Shown piece after piece: positions 15,029 through 24,722 of a DNA stretch of 64,000 nt. The notes under the pieces were generated by a model, which worked only from the letters and a program-made list of their open reading frames with translations, was not told the origin of the DNA and ran no database searches. Origin of the DNA: Syntrophobacterales bacterium Delta_02. Lineage in GTDB: Bacteria > Desulfobacterota > Syntrophorhabdia > Syntrophorhabdales > Syntrophorhabdaceae. The stretch is from contig LVAA01000014.1 of NCBI GenBank assembly GCA_001603955.1, forward strand, positions 1 to 64,000, written 5' to 3'. Positions within the stretch are counted from its first letter, which is position 1; every line of letters begins with the position of its first letter. Position numbers and translations under genes: made by a program.

Positions 15029-17440
15029 ATGAAACAGGAAGAGAAAAAAACATTGTTAGATCGTCTCAGCTGGTTTTTGACAGGCCACAGACGGGTGGTT
15101 TTTGTACTTATCCTTGTACTAACCGCCGTCTTTCTCTTTGGCGCATTCAGGATCAAAGGTGAGGTGATTCTTACCGACATGCTTCCCTACGACCATCCTT
15201 TCCTGAAACTTCACGCGACCTTTTCAAAGATCTTTGGAAGTGGAGGCTCCGGGGCGGTAATCGCGGTGAAGGCCAGGAGCGGGGACATCTTTAATGAGAC
15301 AAACCTGACGAAAGTCAAGAAGATGACCCAGGAGATAGAACTCTGGGACGAAGTACACAGGGTTCTGACCGTATCGATCGCGAGTCATTCTGTAAAAGTG
15401 GTGACGGCAAGGTCCAAAGGAGAGATCAGCACGGTGCCGCTGATGTTCCCGGACGTACCCAAGAATTCCGAAGAAATGGAACGGCTGAAGAAGAATATAT
15501 TCTCCAATCCGGCCTATAACGGCACCCTGGTTTCGAAGGACGGTACGGGAACCCTCATCCTGACCGAGTTCAAGGAAAATATCTCCTACGCGAGGGCCTT
15601 TCAGCTGTTGCAGAAACTGAAGAAAGACTACGAAGATGATCGGGTTTCGATCCATATCACCGGTTATCCCATGCTTATGGGCTGGATATATAGTCTGAAA
15701 CCTCAGATGTACAAGGTGTTTGGCATCAGCGTGATCGGCATTGCCATTATCCTCTTTATTGTCTTCCGTAATGTTCTGGGCATAATCGCGCCTCTCACCA
15801 ATGCTGGTGTCCTCACTATATGGGGGCTTGGATTCATCGGTTTTACCGGAATAAACTTCAACCCCATGCTCTATGTCCTTGCCTTTCTTGTGGGATCGAG
15901 GATGATAGGCAACTCGGTGCAGATAATACATCGATATTTTGAAGAGTTGAGCGCCGGCAATAATGACAGATCCCGGGCCTGCTACGAGACCATGCGGACG
16001 ATGTTCATACCTAACTTTGCTGCAGTCGCAACAGATGCGGCGGGGTTTCTTGTCCTGCTTGTAGCAAAGATTGTCCTCATGCAGCACCTTGCCGTGATCA
16101 TGACCTTCTGGATGATGAGTATTGTGCTGACGGGTTTTATGGTCCCCGTTGTGTGCACATTGCTGCCGTTTCGGGTGGCAACCGGGCCGAAAGAGAAGGC
16201 TCAGCTGGACATGCTGTCCAGGATTATGATGAAGATAACGCATTTCTCCATCTCCCCCCGCGGCAAGTATGTCGTGGGGGCCGTCATCGTCTGCATAGCG
16301 GTGCTGTGCACCTGGCAGACGACCAAGTTGAAGATAGGGGACCCCAGCGCCGGTTCGCCAGTCTTTTACAGTAACCATCCGTACAACAAGGACCAGGCGT
16401 TGATCAATAAAACATTCGACGCGTCGTCGGAGAACCTTATGCTCTTTTACGAAGGGCAAAAGGATTCAGTCTATGACCCGGATGTGCTTAATACCTTTGA
16501 GGGATTTGCCAGGCATATGCAACGGGCGCTCCCCGACATATATAAATCGTCCAGCTCGATCATCGATACGATGAAGATGACGAACGTGACGTATCACGAT
16601 GGAGACAAGCTGTGGTACCAACTCCCGCGCAATCAGGCCATGTCAACAGGCCTCATGAATATGGTGAAACAGAATACATCGCGTGGTACCTACGAACGTT
16701 TTCTGGACACGACGTGTGAGCGCGGCCAGATAACACTCTTCTTCTCCGATCACATATCTGAAAACCTCATCAGAATCCGTGACGCGGCATACGACTTTTT
16801 CAAGACGCGGCCGATGAAGATCGACAAAGGGGAATTCAAACTTGCCGGTGGGAGGATCGGCATGGAAATAGCCCTGAATGAGGAGATGAAGAGGGCCCAT
16901 GTGGTTATCGACTGCATAGTCCTTGGGGCAATATTCGTTCTGTGCGTGTTCAGTTTCAGATCTATTGTGGCAGCCCTGATGCTCACGCTGCCGCTTCTTC
17001 TGGCGAATAGTGTTGCGGCGGCGTACATGGGGCTGAAGGGTATTGGCCTTTCTATCAATACGCTTCCTGTTGCCGCCATAGGGGTCGGTGTTGGTGTAGA
17101 CTTTGCGATTTACCTTTACAGCCGGTGCATCGAGGAGTTCCCCCTCCAAAAAGGGAACTGGATGGCGACGATCACACAGGCAATCTGCAGTTGCGGTAAG
17201 GCAGTTGTGTTTACGGGGATAACCGTCATATTACCGATACTTAGCTGGTATGTTTTTTCGGACATGAAGTTTCAGGCAGAGGTCGGTTTCTTCCTTGCAA
17301 TGATAATGGGGACGAATGTATTGCTGACGCTGTCGTTGCATCCCTTGATGATCTACGTAATCAAACCGAAGTTCATAAGCAGGAATCTTGTCGAACGGGA
17401 GGAGACTCGGGTAAGGGAAGGAGTGTTGGTTGCGGACTAA
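15029..17440 (+). CDS. RND/MMPL-family transporter
   Basis: 803 residues. Membrane segment 1 near residue 25-45, a large periplasmic loop, a six-segment bundle at about 225-430, a second periplasmic loop, and a final bundle at about 630-790. This is the duplicated layout of the MMPL/HAE3-like RND proteins. The AIGVGVGVDFAIYLYSR motif near residue 685-700 is typical of the conserved proton-relay helix. The family moves lipids or hydrophobic compounds. With YCF48, DUF1302 and DUF1329 genes it forms a recurrent envelope module, often beside catabolism of hydrophobic substrates. Confidence 0.92.
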   Translation: MKQEEKKTLLDRLSWFLTGHRRVVFVLILVLTAVFLFGAFRIKGEVILTDMLPYDHPFLKLHATFSKIFGSGGSGAVIAVKARSGDIFNETNLTKVKKMTQEIELWDEVHRVLTVSIASHSVKVVTARSKGEISTVPLMFPDVPKNSEEMERLKKNIFSNPAYNGTLVSKDGTGTLILTEFKENISYARAFQLLQKLKKDYEDDRVSIHITGYPMLMGWIYSLKPQMYKVFGISVIGIAIILFIVFRNVLGIIAPLTNAGVLTIWGLGFIGFTGINFNPMLYVLAFLVGSRMIGNSVQIIHRYFEELSAGNNDRSRACYETMRTMFIPNFAAVATDAAGFLVLLVAKIVLMQHLAVIMTFWMMSIVLTGFMVPVVCTLLPFRVATGPKEKAQLDMLSRIMMKITHFSISPRGKYVVGAVIVCIAVLCTWQTTKLKIGDPSAGSPVFYSNHPYNKDQALINKTFDASSENLMLFYEGQKDSVYDPDVLNTFEGFARHMQRALPDIYKSSSSIIDTMKMTNVTYHDGDKLWYQLPRNQAMSTGLMNMVKQNTSRGTYERFLDTTCERGQITLFFSDHISENLIRIRDAAYDFFKTRPMKIDKGEFKLAGGRIGMEIALNEEMKRAHVVIDCIVLGAIFVLCVFSFRSIVAALMLTLPLLLANSVAAAYMGLKGIGLSINTLPVAAIGVGVGVDFAIYLYSRCIEEFPLQKGNWMATITQAICSCGKAVVFTGITVILPILSWYVFSDMKFQAEVGFFLAMIMGTNVLLTLSLHPLMIYVIKPKFISRNLVEREETRVREGVLVAD

Positions 17441-17447
17441 GGGCAGT

Positions 17448-17469
17448 TACCCGTGCGAAAGCACGGGTA
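17448..17469 (+). other. GNRA hairpin between RND and DUF1302 genes
   Basis: Perfect 9-bp stem TACCCGTGC/GCACGGGTA closed by a GAAA tetraloop, 8 bases after the RND stop and 26 bases before the next start. There is no T tract, so it may be an mRNA stability or processing element that sets the levels of pump and barrel apart. Confidence 0.65.
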
Positions 17470-17494
17470 GCAATAAAGAAGGGAGGTAATATCT

Positions 17495-19042
17495 ATGAGG
17501 ATGCGGTCAGGTGTCCGGGAGAAGGATTTCGGTGTGCTTCTGTGTGTCATTGTTGCCTTAAGTGTGATGATTCTGTATTTTGCGAATCCTGCTGCTGCAA
17601 TAAATACGGAGTTGGGGGGCAAGCCCTTCACTTTTACGGGTGTTATCAAGCAGGGGGTGGGCTATGGCGTCTCGGGAGACCAGTACGATACTAAAGAGGG
17701 GTTCCAGTCGTTTCTCACACAGATAGTGCTCGAGGGAAAATACGAACCGAGCCCGTATACGAGCATTTTCTTAAGTGGCAAGTATAATGCGGATCAGGCT
17801 TACCCGGTCTTTTCCAATGATACTAAATGGAGGGAGAAGGGGTTCAACAAGTCACGGAATCACCTGGGCGTTCTGGACGATTGGCAGGATATCCTTGGCG
17901 AAGCCCACCTTACGTACAAAAAGGGTGATTTCTATCTGCGGGTTGGTAAACAGCTCGTCAGGTGGGGTGAGACTGACGGATTTCGTCTGATGGATCAGAT
18001 CAATCCTGTGGACAACAGACGGGGCATTACGGATGTTGAGTATGAAAATACGATCATCCCCACCTGGCTTATAAGAGCAGAGTATCGTGTGCCGACCGTG
18101 CCGTACTGGATGCAGGACCTTAGCCTGCAATTTATTTTCAACCCCAATCCGAAGTTCCGCGGGAATGAGAATATCGTAACCGGAAACGAGAGAATGGGCA
18201 TCTGGGCTCCAATGGTTGATATTGGACTGGGAGGTGCGTACCCGTTCGATTATGCACATCTGGGTGAGTACATTACCGACATTGACAAACCAAACGACTT
18301 TAGCCCGGAAGGGTTTGGCTATGCCGGGAGAATAACTGCGAACGTCTGGGATGCAAGGTTTACGCTGAATGGTTATTACGGGCGCAGTCTTGACTACGTT
18401 TCAAGGGCCACCGGCGCAGCCATCATGACGACCTCTGATTATGACGGGAGGATGATCCTTTCACCGATGTATGAGGGTTATTATCCCTATTTCAAATTCG
18501 TGGGCGCTACATTCACAAGAGACCTCTCTTCCTTGAGGGCGGATTGCCTTGGGGGTGTTTCCCCGGTGTTACGCTTTGAAAGTTTTTATGCCTTCAACAG
18601 CACGTTTGTGAACAGTCGTGGCGAGTATGTGAAACACGATGAATTTCGCGGAGCCACGGGCATGGACTGGAAGGTGAAAATACCGCTTCTTAATGAAAAA
18701 GCATACTTCAGCATATCACCGCAAATCTACCTGCAAAAGATTCTGAGCTACCCATCGGAAAGGTACGGGCTGTCGGGTTCGAGTCTGTACGAGAACAACT
18801 GGACAACCACACTCATGATAAGTACTTCGTATTTTCACACAAAGCTTCAACCCTCGTTCTTCTGGTACAAAGACTGGACGAACAAGTCCGAGTTTTATCG
18901 CTATCAGTTGATATGGGAACACAGCAGTGCGTGGAAATATACCCTGGGGGCGCTGTTCGTAGATGGTGAGAAGGAGGGTATAGGCTATGAGCCCATCAAG
19001 CATAAAGACCACGTATACTTCAATGTTGCCTATAGATTCTAG
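17495..19042 (+). CDS. DUF1302 outer-membrane protein
   Basis: 515 residues with a signal peptide (hydrophobic residues 13-34, ending ANPAAA). The mature part is a long series of amphipathic beta strands ending in a C-terminal aromatic (YFNVAYRF), as expected for an outer-membrane barrel. The VGKQLVRWGETDGFRLMDQI block and the NPVDNR stretch near 160-175 are characteristic of DUF1302. The usual partners, RND pump and DUF1329 protein, flank it. A role in movement of a hydrophobic molecule across the outer membrane is inferred. A GGGAGG site precedes the ATG. Confidence 0.9.
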   Translation: MRMRSGVREKDFGVLLCVIVALSVMILYFANPAAAINTELGGKPFTFTGVIKQGVGYGVSGDQYDTKEGFQSFLTQIVLEGKYEPSPYTSIFLSGKYNADQAYPVFSNDTKWREKGFNKSRNHLGVLDDWQDILGEAHLTYKKGDFYLRVGKQLVRWGETDGFRLMDQINPVDNRRGITDVEYENTIIPTWLIRAEYRVPTVPYWMQDLSLQFIFNPNPKFRGNENIVTGNERMGIWAPMVDIGLGGAYPFDYAHLGEYITDIDKPNDFSPEGFGYAGRITANVWDARFTLNGYYGRSLDYVSRATGAAIMTTSDYDGRMILSPMYEGYYPYFKFVGATFTRDLSSLRADCLGGVSPVLRFESFYAFNSTFVNSRGEYVKHDEFRGATGMDWKVKIPLLNEKAYFSISPQIYLQKILSYPSERYGLSGSSLYENNWTTTLMISTSYFHTKLQPSFFWYKDWTNKSEFYRYQLIWEHSSAWKYTLGALFVDGEKEGIGYEPIKHKDHVYFNVAYRF

Positions 19043-19066
19043 GTACTTACAAGAGGAGGACTGCAT

Positions 19067-20521
19067 ATGAAATGTTTGAAGAGGTCGGTTGTGTGTTTTG
19101 CTGCGGTATTCATGATAGGGCTATGTCTACAGGGGACATTGTGGGCGTATGACCCACCGGACCCCAAGACGTACGTCCCGACGTTCACGGATTTCCAGAA
19201 GGCAAAGAAGTTTTATGATGATCCGCGGTCAGTCTACGCAGGTCCACTTTCAATAAAGAAACGGGTGCCGAAAGAGCTCTATGAGAAGCTTGTGCATCCC
19301 GTGAGCGAGATGAAGAAGGAATGGGCTGATGTAGTGGGGTTTAAGTCGCCCGATTTGGTAGGAAAAAAGGTCCCGGAGGTTAAGCCCGGAAAGTATACAT
19401 ATAAGGATCTGGAAAAGAGCCCCGGTTTTAAGTCGTTGTTCTGGCCTACGCTGCAAAGCAGGATAAGACCGGGCGCTGCACCCTTCGCCGGCAACATCCC
19501 GGCGTTCGAGATAATAGCCACACAGCAGCTTTATCATTCCCTGCCTGTTGCTAGGTATACAAAACAGAATGCTTCGAAGATCAAGACCGAGAGCAACGGA
19601 TATCTGGTACCGGAATCCTGGGAAGGAGGGCTTCCTTTCCCGAAACCGTCAGGGAAGTTCAAGGCGTTGCAGATCATGTACAACGTCGAGAAGAGATATT
19701 TCTCCTTTGACGCCAGCTTTCTTCTCTTTCAGAACGTTCGTGGTTATCGCAAGGATTTGTCCACAGATTTTGATGGCGCTATTCAGGTAAGAAGTCTCAA
19801 GGCTGCAGGACGCCTGGCGCTGGAGCCGTATGGTGTGCTGGACGAGCGCGCGAGAAAAAGAGGCGAAATAAGAAACTTCGTGATGGATTATCTCAAACCG
19901 AGAGATTCGGTTGGAACCGCAATGTCGGCCCTGTACTACAACGATCCCAAGAAGTCAGATCTGCTGATGGTTTATGTGCCGAGCCTGAGGCGTATACGCA
20001 TGCTCACCTCGTCTGATAGCCAGGATCCGATTCAGGGTCAGGACCTGATCTATGACGACAACGACGGTTTCCTTCAGAAGCTTTCACCGACACGTTTTCC
20101 CTACGAGTGGAAAGTTGTTGAAGAAACGGAATACCTTGCCCCGTTTTTTGACGGAACGGAATACGTGACGGAAAAGGGGCTGGAATACCGGAATGTGAAG
20201 TTCATGAGGCGGCCCGTATACGTGGTCGAGGGAAAGCAGTTGGATAAGAACTATGTATACAGCAAACGGGTGTTCTACATAGACCGTGAAACGTTCATGT
20301 TCTACGCGGTCATGAACTACGATCAGAAGGGGAGATTATACAGAACCTTTGAAGCGGGTTTTAAGTTTGAGCCGGAACTGGGAGTGTTCCATACCGGTGG
20401 AGCAAGCACCCTGTTGAAAGACCACGTAGATGTTCATTCGTGTATCTTAACCTCGTATGACATTCCGGCCTTCTGGAAGAGGAGAGATGTCTCGCTCGAA
20501 GGGTATATGGGAGCGAAATAA
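19067..20521 (+). CDS. DUF1329 periplasmic/outer-membrane protein
   Basis: 484 residues with a signal peptide (cleavage near LWA, residue 27). DUF1329 proteins have a LolA/LolB-like half-barrel suited to carrying lipids. Features typical of the family are the RRIRMLTSSDSQDPIQGQD run near residue 305 and the RxVYVVEGK and YIDRETFMF blocks near 385-410. It lies 24 bases after the DUF1302 gene and completes the pump, barrel and carrier set. Substrate unknown. Confidence 0.9.
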   Translation: MKCLKRSVVCFAAVFMIGLCLQGTLWAYDPPDPKTYVPTFTDFQKAKKFYDDPRSVYAGPLSIKKRVPKELYEKLVHPVSEMKKEWADVVGFKSPDLVGKKVPEVKPGKYTYKDLEKSPGFKSLFWPTLQSRIRPGAAPFAGNIPAFEIIATQQLYHSLPVARYTKQNASKIKTESNGYLVPESWEGGLPFPKPSGKFKALQIMYNVEKRYFSFDASFLLFQNVRGYRKDLSTDFDGAIQVRSLKAAGRLALEPYGVLDERARKRGEIRNFVMDYLKPRDSVGTAMSALYYNDPKKSDLLMVYVPSLRRIRMLTSSDSQDPIQGQDLIYDDNDGFLQKLSPTRFPYEWKVVEETEYLAPFFDGTEYVTEKGLEYRNVKFMRRPVYVVEGKQLDKNYVYSKRVFYIDRETFMFYAVMNYDQKGRLYRTFEAGFKFEPELGVFHTGGASTLLKDHVDVHSCILTSYDIPAFWKRRDVSLEGYMGAK

Positions 20522-20574
20522 GATACTGGAGGGGCGAAGTAAGAGCCCCCGGATGATTAGGGAAGGAGTTAGAG

Positions 20575-21552
20575 ATGGCCGGTTACGTTAATACAGTCCT
20601 CGGCAAGATCAGCACAGACGCGATGGGACCAACGCTCATCCACGAGCATGTTAATTTTGGCTTTGCCGGCTGGTACGCCGATAGCACAGTGGCTCCGTTC
20701 GAGCGAAAGGCATGTCTGAACAGAGTGGTTGAGGTGCTTAAGGAAGTGAAGGAGTCGGGAGTGAGGACATACATTGATTGCACTCCCAATGATTCGGGAA
20801 GAGACGCGCGCTTTCTGAGAGATGCCGCTCAGGCATCGGAAATGAACATTGTTTGTTCAACGGGTCTTTATAATGAAGCGCAGGGAGGATCAGCCTATTT
20901 CAGGTTCCGTAGCGCGTTGCCGTTTACGAATGTCACGGAGGAGATCCGGGAACTGTTTTTCAAAGAGGTTACGGAAGGCATCGAGAATACGGCTATCAAG
21001 GCCGGTGTTATTAAAGTGGTTATCGGGAATGAGTCCATTTCGCCCTACGAGGAGACGGTAGCGAGAGCCGCTGCTGACGTATCGAAAGAGACAGGAGTGC
21101 CCATTATTACTCATACCCATGGTGGAAGGCTGGCTGTTGAGCTGGCCGATTTCCTCATTTCGGAAGGGGCAAACCCGTCTCAAGTGCTGATCGGGCACGT
21201 GGGCGGCACCACTGACGTTGATTACCATGCCGCTGTTCTGTCCAGGGGTGTCTATATCGGTTTCGACAGGTTTGGGGCGGACATGCCGCCGGAGAAACCG
21301 GATTCGGACAATATCGCCTGCATACTGGAGCTGATTCGACGGGGTTACGCGGGACGGATACTGCTTTCCCATGATTTCACCATTAATATGCTCGGAAGAC
21401 AGGTAGCGGAGCTTCTGGCCAATCTTCCGGATTGGTATCCGACGCACGTGTTTAAAAACATTCTTCCCACCCTGAAAGCCAAGGGAGTAAGTGACGAACA
21501 GATCGCGGAGATGACGGTTGGAAATCCGCGGAGACTGTTTGAGGGCGGATGA
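20575..21552 (+). CDS. Phosphotriesterase-family metal hydrolase
   Basis: 325 residues, amidohydrolase superfamily, PTE branch (OPH, lactonases, PHP). The binuclear metal site can be followed: HEH in LIHEHVNF near residue 22-24, the bridging Lys in GVIKVVIGN (about 147), His in ITHTHGG (about 180), His in IGHVGGTTD (about 209), and Asp in LSHDFT (about 266). Natural substrates in this group are often lactones or amides. In this cluster a lactone or ester opening step before oxidation is plausible but not proven. A GGAAGGAG site precedes the ATG. Confidence 0.88.
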   Translation: MAGYVNTVLGKISTDAMGPTLIHEHVNFGFAGWYADSTVAPFERKACLNRVVEVLKEVKESGVRTYIDCTPNDSGRDARFLRDAAQASEMNIVCSTGLYNEAQGGSAYFRFRSALPFTNVTEEIRELFFKEVTEGIENTAIKAGVIKVVIGNESISPYEETVARAAADVSKETGVPIITHTHGGRLAVELADFLISEGANPSQVLIGHVGGTTDVDYHAAVLSRGVYIGFDRFGADMPPEKPDSDNIACILELIRRGYAGRILLSHDFTINMLGRQVAELLANLPDWYPTHVFKNILPTLKAKGVSDEQIAEMTVGNPRRLFEGG

Positions 21553-21706
21553 GAATGCGCACGAAGACAGTCCCGCACGACGAACGCCTGAGACAGGCAT
21601 ATGCCATCGGAAGGGCCAGTAAGCGGCCGTTCTGGCAGGCGGGCAGAAAACGGGTTTGTGACGGAATTATACAGGCCTAGTGTATCAGCGAAAAGGAGAG
21701 TATTCC

Positions 21707-22474
21707 ATGACAAGACAGTTTGAAAACAAAGTTGCTTTAGTGACCGGCGCCGGTTCTGGTATCGGAAGAGCGGCTGCTCTCGCCTTTGGCCGGGAGGGGG
21801 CAAAGGTCGTTGTGGTGGATATAGTGGAGGCCGGGGGTGCCGAGACGGTGAAGCTCATCGAGGAGGCAGGCGGGCAGGCGACCTTTGTTCGCTGTGATAT
21901 TTCCAATGCGCAGGAAGTAGAGGCAATGGTAAAAGCGGCGGTTGACAAATACGGACGCCTGGACTGCGCGTTCAATAACGCGGGTGCTGGAACCCTCACA
22001 TCGACGGTCGATTGTACAGACGAAGTGTTTGATCTGACGGTTCGGGTCAATCTCAAGGGTGCCTGGCTATGTATGAAATATGAGATTTTGCAGATGGAAA
22101 AACAAGGAGGAGGAGCGATTGTGAATACGGCGTCCGCAGCGGGGGTCGTAGCGCAGGAAGGACATTCGCCCTATAGCGGCGCGAAAGCGGGACTGATCCA
22201 GTTGACTAAGGTGGCGGCGCTTGAGTGCGGAATGAAAAATATACGGGTGAACGCGCTGTCCCCAGGGCCGATCCGTACCCCGATGCTGGAGCCGCTTCTT
22301 AATGATCCGGCGATTAAGGAGCAGATTACGAAGACTGTGCCAATGCACAGGGCGGGTACTCCGGAAGAAGTCGCGGCGGTGGCGCTATTTCTCTGTTCGG
22401 ATGGGGCGTCCTTCGTCAACGGAGTGATGATACCCGTGGATGGCGGCAAGACAGCGGGTTTTCTGAGGCTGTAA
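21707..22474 (+). CDS. Short-chain dehydrogenase/reductase
   Basis: 255 residues from the ATG at 21707 (AAAGGAGAG upstream; an earlier in-frame ATG lacks a site). Classical SDR: TGAGSGIGRAAA cofactor loop near residue 12-23, Asp after the second strand (VVDIV) favouring NAD, NNAGAG near 85, catalytic Ser in ASAAG (about 142), and YSGAK with Tyr/Lys near 155-159. It should interconvert a secondary alcohol and ketone. Neighbours suggest oxidation of a hydroxy acid or alcohol toward the BKACE substrate. Confidence 0.92.
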   Translation: MTRQFENKVALVTGAGSGIGRAAALAFGREGAKVVVVDIVEAGGAETVKLIEEAGGQATFVRCDISNAQEVEAMVKAAVDKYGRLDCAFNNAGAGTLTSTVDCTDEVFDLTVRVNLKGAWLCMKYEILQMEKQGGGAIVNTASAAGVVAQEGHSPYSGAKAGLIQLTKVAALECGMKNIRVNALSPGPIRTPMLEPLLNDPAIKEQITKTVPMHRAGTPEEVAAVALFLCSDGASFVNGVMIPVDGGKTAGFLRL

Positions 22475-22667
22475 AGAGATAGGGACACTGTTCAGGCGGG
22501 AGATTGACAAATGGAGACTCCCAGCTATGGGCGCAATGGGCGGGGGGCCGACAGGCCCTTCCCGTTCGTGCGCGTGTGTACGGGGATGATCAGGGACGTT
22601 GGAAATTAAGAACAGAAGAAGACAATGCAATTTACCAAAGGGTAAACGGCAGGGAGGCAGGTCAATA

Positions 22668-23651
22668 ATGAAGAACAGGTTCAGCAAGGAAGAAGTCGTC
22701 AGGTTGTACGTTAATCTTGTGCGTACCAGGGCACTCGATAAAGTCATGACCGAAGGATTGGTTGGAGGAAGAGTTGGCGGTCACTGGACGAGCCAGTTTG
22801 GGCAGGAGGCGGTCGGTGTGGGATCCTGCACTTTTCTGCGCAAGGACGATTATATCCTGTATGGTCACAGGGGCCACGGGATTACTACCGCGATACCAAA
22901 AGGTCTACCGCCGGAGGCATTGATCGGCGAGCACTATGGAAGAATGATAGGCGGTTGTTGTGGTGTGGGTTTCTTCCGGGAATTTGACCCTGATCTGGGG
23001 ATAGTCGGACTGAGTGGTACACTTGGAGGAAACTTTGTTGTGGCCGCCGGCCTGGGAATCGGTGCGAAGATGAGGGGGAAGGGCCAGGTTGTGATCTGCA
23101 CCGAGGGGGATGGGACTTATGGCCGGGGTACGTTTCACGAGTGTGCACTAATGTCCGCGAACTGGAAGCTTCCTATTATCTGGGGAATCGAGAACAATCA
23201 GTACATGATCTACTCACACGTAAGCGAGCTTTACCCCAAAGATAATCTTGCGGATCTGGCATTTGGTTACGGTATACCTGGCATTGTCGTGGACGGACAG
23301 GATGTGGTGGCGGTCGCTGAGGCGTACGCCACGGCCGTTGAACGGGCAAGGGCCGGGGAAGGCCCGACTGTGATTGAGTCCAAGACGTATCGTATTGAAC
23401 CCCACGTTTTTGGTATGTCGGATTTGAAAGGGTGGACGCCGCGGCCGCAGGAGGAAATCGATGCCTGGAGAAAAAGAGATCCGATCAAGTTGCTCCAGGA
23501 GAGACTTCTCAAGGAAAAGGTGCTGAGTGCGGCAGACATTGAACGTATTGAGCGCGAGGCAAAAGATGAGATGGAGAAGGCTGAAAGAATTGCAGGCGAA
23601 AGCCTACCACCGGAGCCTGAAATCCTGGATCGATCCCTCTACGCAGAGTAA
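22668..23651 (+). CDS. 2-oxo acid/acetoin dehydrogenase E1 alpha subunit
   Basis: 327 residues from the ATG at 22668; the upstream in-frame ATG at 22599 lacks a ribosome site. Thiamine diphosphate-dependent. Motifs are GQEAVGVGSC near residue 45, HRGHGITTAIPKG near 70, and the TPP/Mg signature EGDGTYGRGTFHE...ENNQY near 145-180. It resembles the acetoin/branched-chain type of E1 alpha. Only the Gly-Asp-Gly and Asn-Asn ends of the TPP motif are fully standard. It pairs with the E1 beta gene 18 bases downstream; the E2 and E3 genes lie 6.5 kb further on, after inserted genes. Confidence 0.92.
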   Translation: MKNRFSKEEVVRLYVNLVRTRALDKVMTEGLVGGRVGGHWTSQFGQEAVGVGSCTFLRKDDYILYGHRGHGITTAIPKGLPPEALIGEHYGRMIGGCCGVGFFREFDPDLGIVGLSGTLGGNFVVAAGLGIGAKMRGKGQVVICTEGDGTYGRGTFHECALMSANWKLPIIWGIENNQYMIYSHVSELYPKDNLADLAFGYGIPGIVVDGQDVVAVAEAYATAVERARAGEGPTVIESKTYRIEPHVFGMSDLKGWTPRPQEEIDAWRKRDPIKLLQERLLKEKVLSAADIERIEREAKDEMEKAERIAGESLPPEPEILDRSLYAE

Positions 23652-23669
23652 AGAGAAAGGAGTGCAATA

Positions 23670-24722
23670 ATGAGAGAAGTCGCTTTTTGGCAGGCTATAA
23701 ATGAGGCATTAATGGAAGAAATGGCCAGGGATGAAACGGTTTTCGTTATGGGCGAATGCGTGAGAGGCGCGCTCTTCGGAACGACGAAAGGACTGGTGGA
23801 CAAGTTTGGCGCGGGCAGGGTGCTGGATACCGCGATAAGCGAGAACGCGATCGGAGGAACCCCTGTTGGAGCGGCGATAGCAGGCTACCGGCCGGTCGCG
23901 GACCTTATGTTCAGTGATTTCTTCCTTATCGCGGGAGATGAAATATGCAACAAGGCGGCCAAATGGCGTTTCTGCCACGGCGGAAAACCAAGACTGCCGA
24001 TTGTGTATATGGCATCAACGGGTGGGTATATGGGGAGTGATGCCGAACACTCACAGTGCAACGAGGCTCTTATTATGCACACTCCGGGCCTGAAGCTTGC
24101 CTTCCCCTCGACGCCTTATGACGCGAAGGGGCTTTTGAAAACGGCGATCAGAGACGACAACCCTGTTGTTTTTCTGTATCACAAGCAGTTGCTGGCGAAT
24201 AAAGGAGAGATACCCGAGGAGGAGTACACAATTCCCTTCGGTTTGGCGGATATCAAGAGAGAAGGAACGGATGTCACGGTAATCGCGACGGGATATATGG
24301 TCTCGATGGTATTGGGCGCGGCGAAGCACGCGGAGGCGAATGGAGTCAGCGTTGAGGTAATCGACACAAGGACGCTCGAGCCTCTCGATATCGGCACCAT
24401 AGTTGCGTCGGTAAAAAAGACGGGGCGCGCAATAATCGTGGACGAAGACACGGAGCGGTGCAGTGTCGCCGGAGAGGTCGCGATGCAGATCATGGAACAC
24501 GCCTTCGACAGCCTTGATGCGCCGATCAAGAGAGTTGCCGCGGCAAATTACCCGATCCCTGCGAATAGGTTCCTGGAAAAAGTGGTGATGCCTCAGCCTA
24601 ACGATATAGTTGACGCTATCCGTGAGGTGACAGGCAAGGACCTCGGGGGGCCGATGGAGGTTGAGGCTGCGGTGGACTTCAGGAAACTAACGGGCGATCT
24701 GGGGATTTCGAAGAAGGTGTGA
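23670..24722 (+). CDS. 2-oxo acid/acetoin dehydrogenase E1 beta subunit
   Basis: 350 residues, slightly longer than usual for the C-terminal tail. The transketolase central domain is clear: MARDETVFVMGECV near 16, DTAISENAIGG with the catalytic Glu near 55, then the C-terminal transketolase domain (VTVIATGYMVSMVLGAA near 210, VEVIDTRTLEPLD near 235). It forms the alpha2beta2 E1 with the preceding gene. AAAGGAG lies before the ATG. Substrate could be acetoin, pyruvate or a branched 2-oxo acid; the sequence alone does not decide this. Confidence 0.92.
   Translation: MREVAFWQAINEALMEEMARDETVFVMGECVRGALFGTTKGLVDKFGAGRVLDTAISENAIGGTPVGAAIAGYRPVADLMFSDFFLIAGDEICNKAAKWRFCHGGKPRLPIVYMASTGGYMGSDAEHSQCNEALIMHTPGLKLAFPSTPYDAKGLLKTAIRDDNPVVFLYHKQLLANKGEIPEEEYTIPFGLADIKREGTDVTVIATGYMVSMVLGAAKHAEANGVSVEVIDTRTLEPLDIGTIVASVKKTGRAIIVDEDTERCSVAGEVAMQIMEHAFDSLDAPIKRVAAANYPIPANRFLEKVVMPQPNDIVDAIREVTGKDLGGPMEVEAAVDFRKLTGDLGISKKV

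Noticed and set aside
15224-16459. 411-codon minus-strand frame opposite the RND gene
   Set aside because: Shadow of a well-supported coding region with high GC third positions; no motifs.
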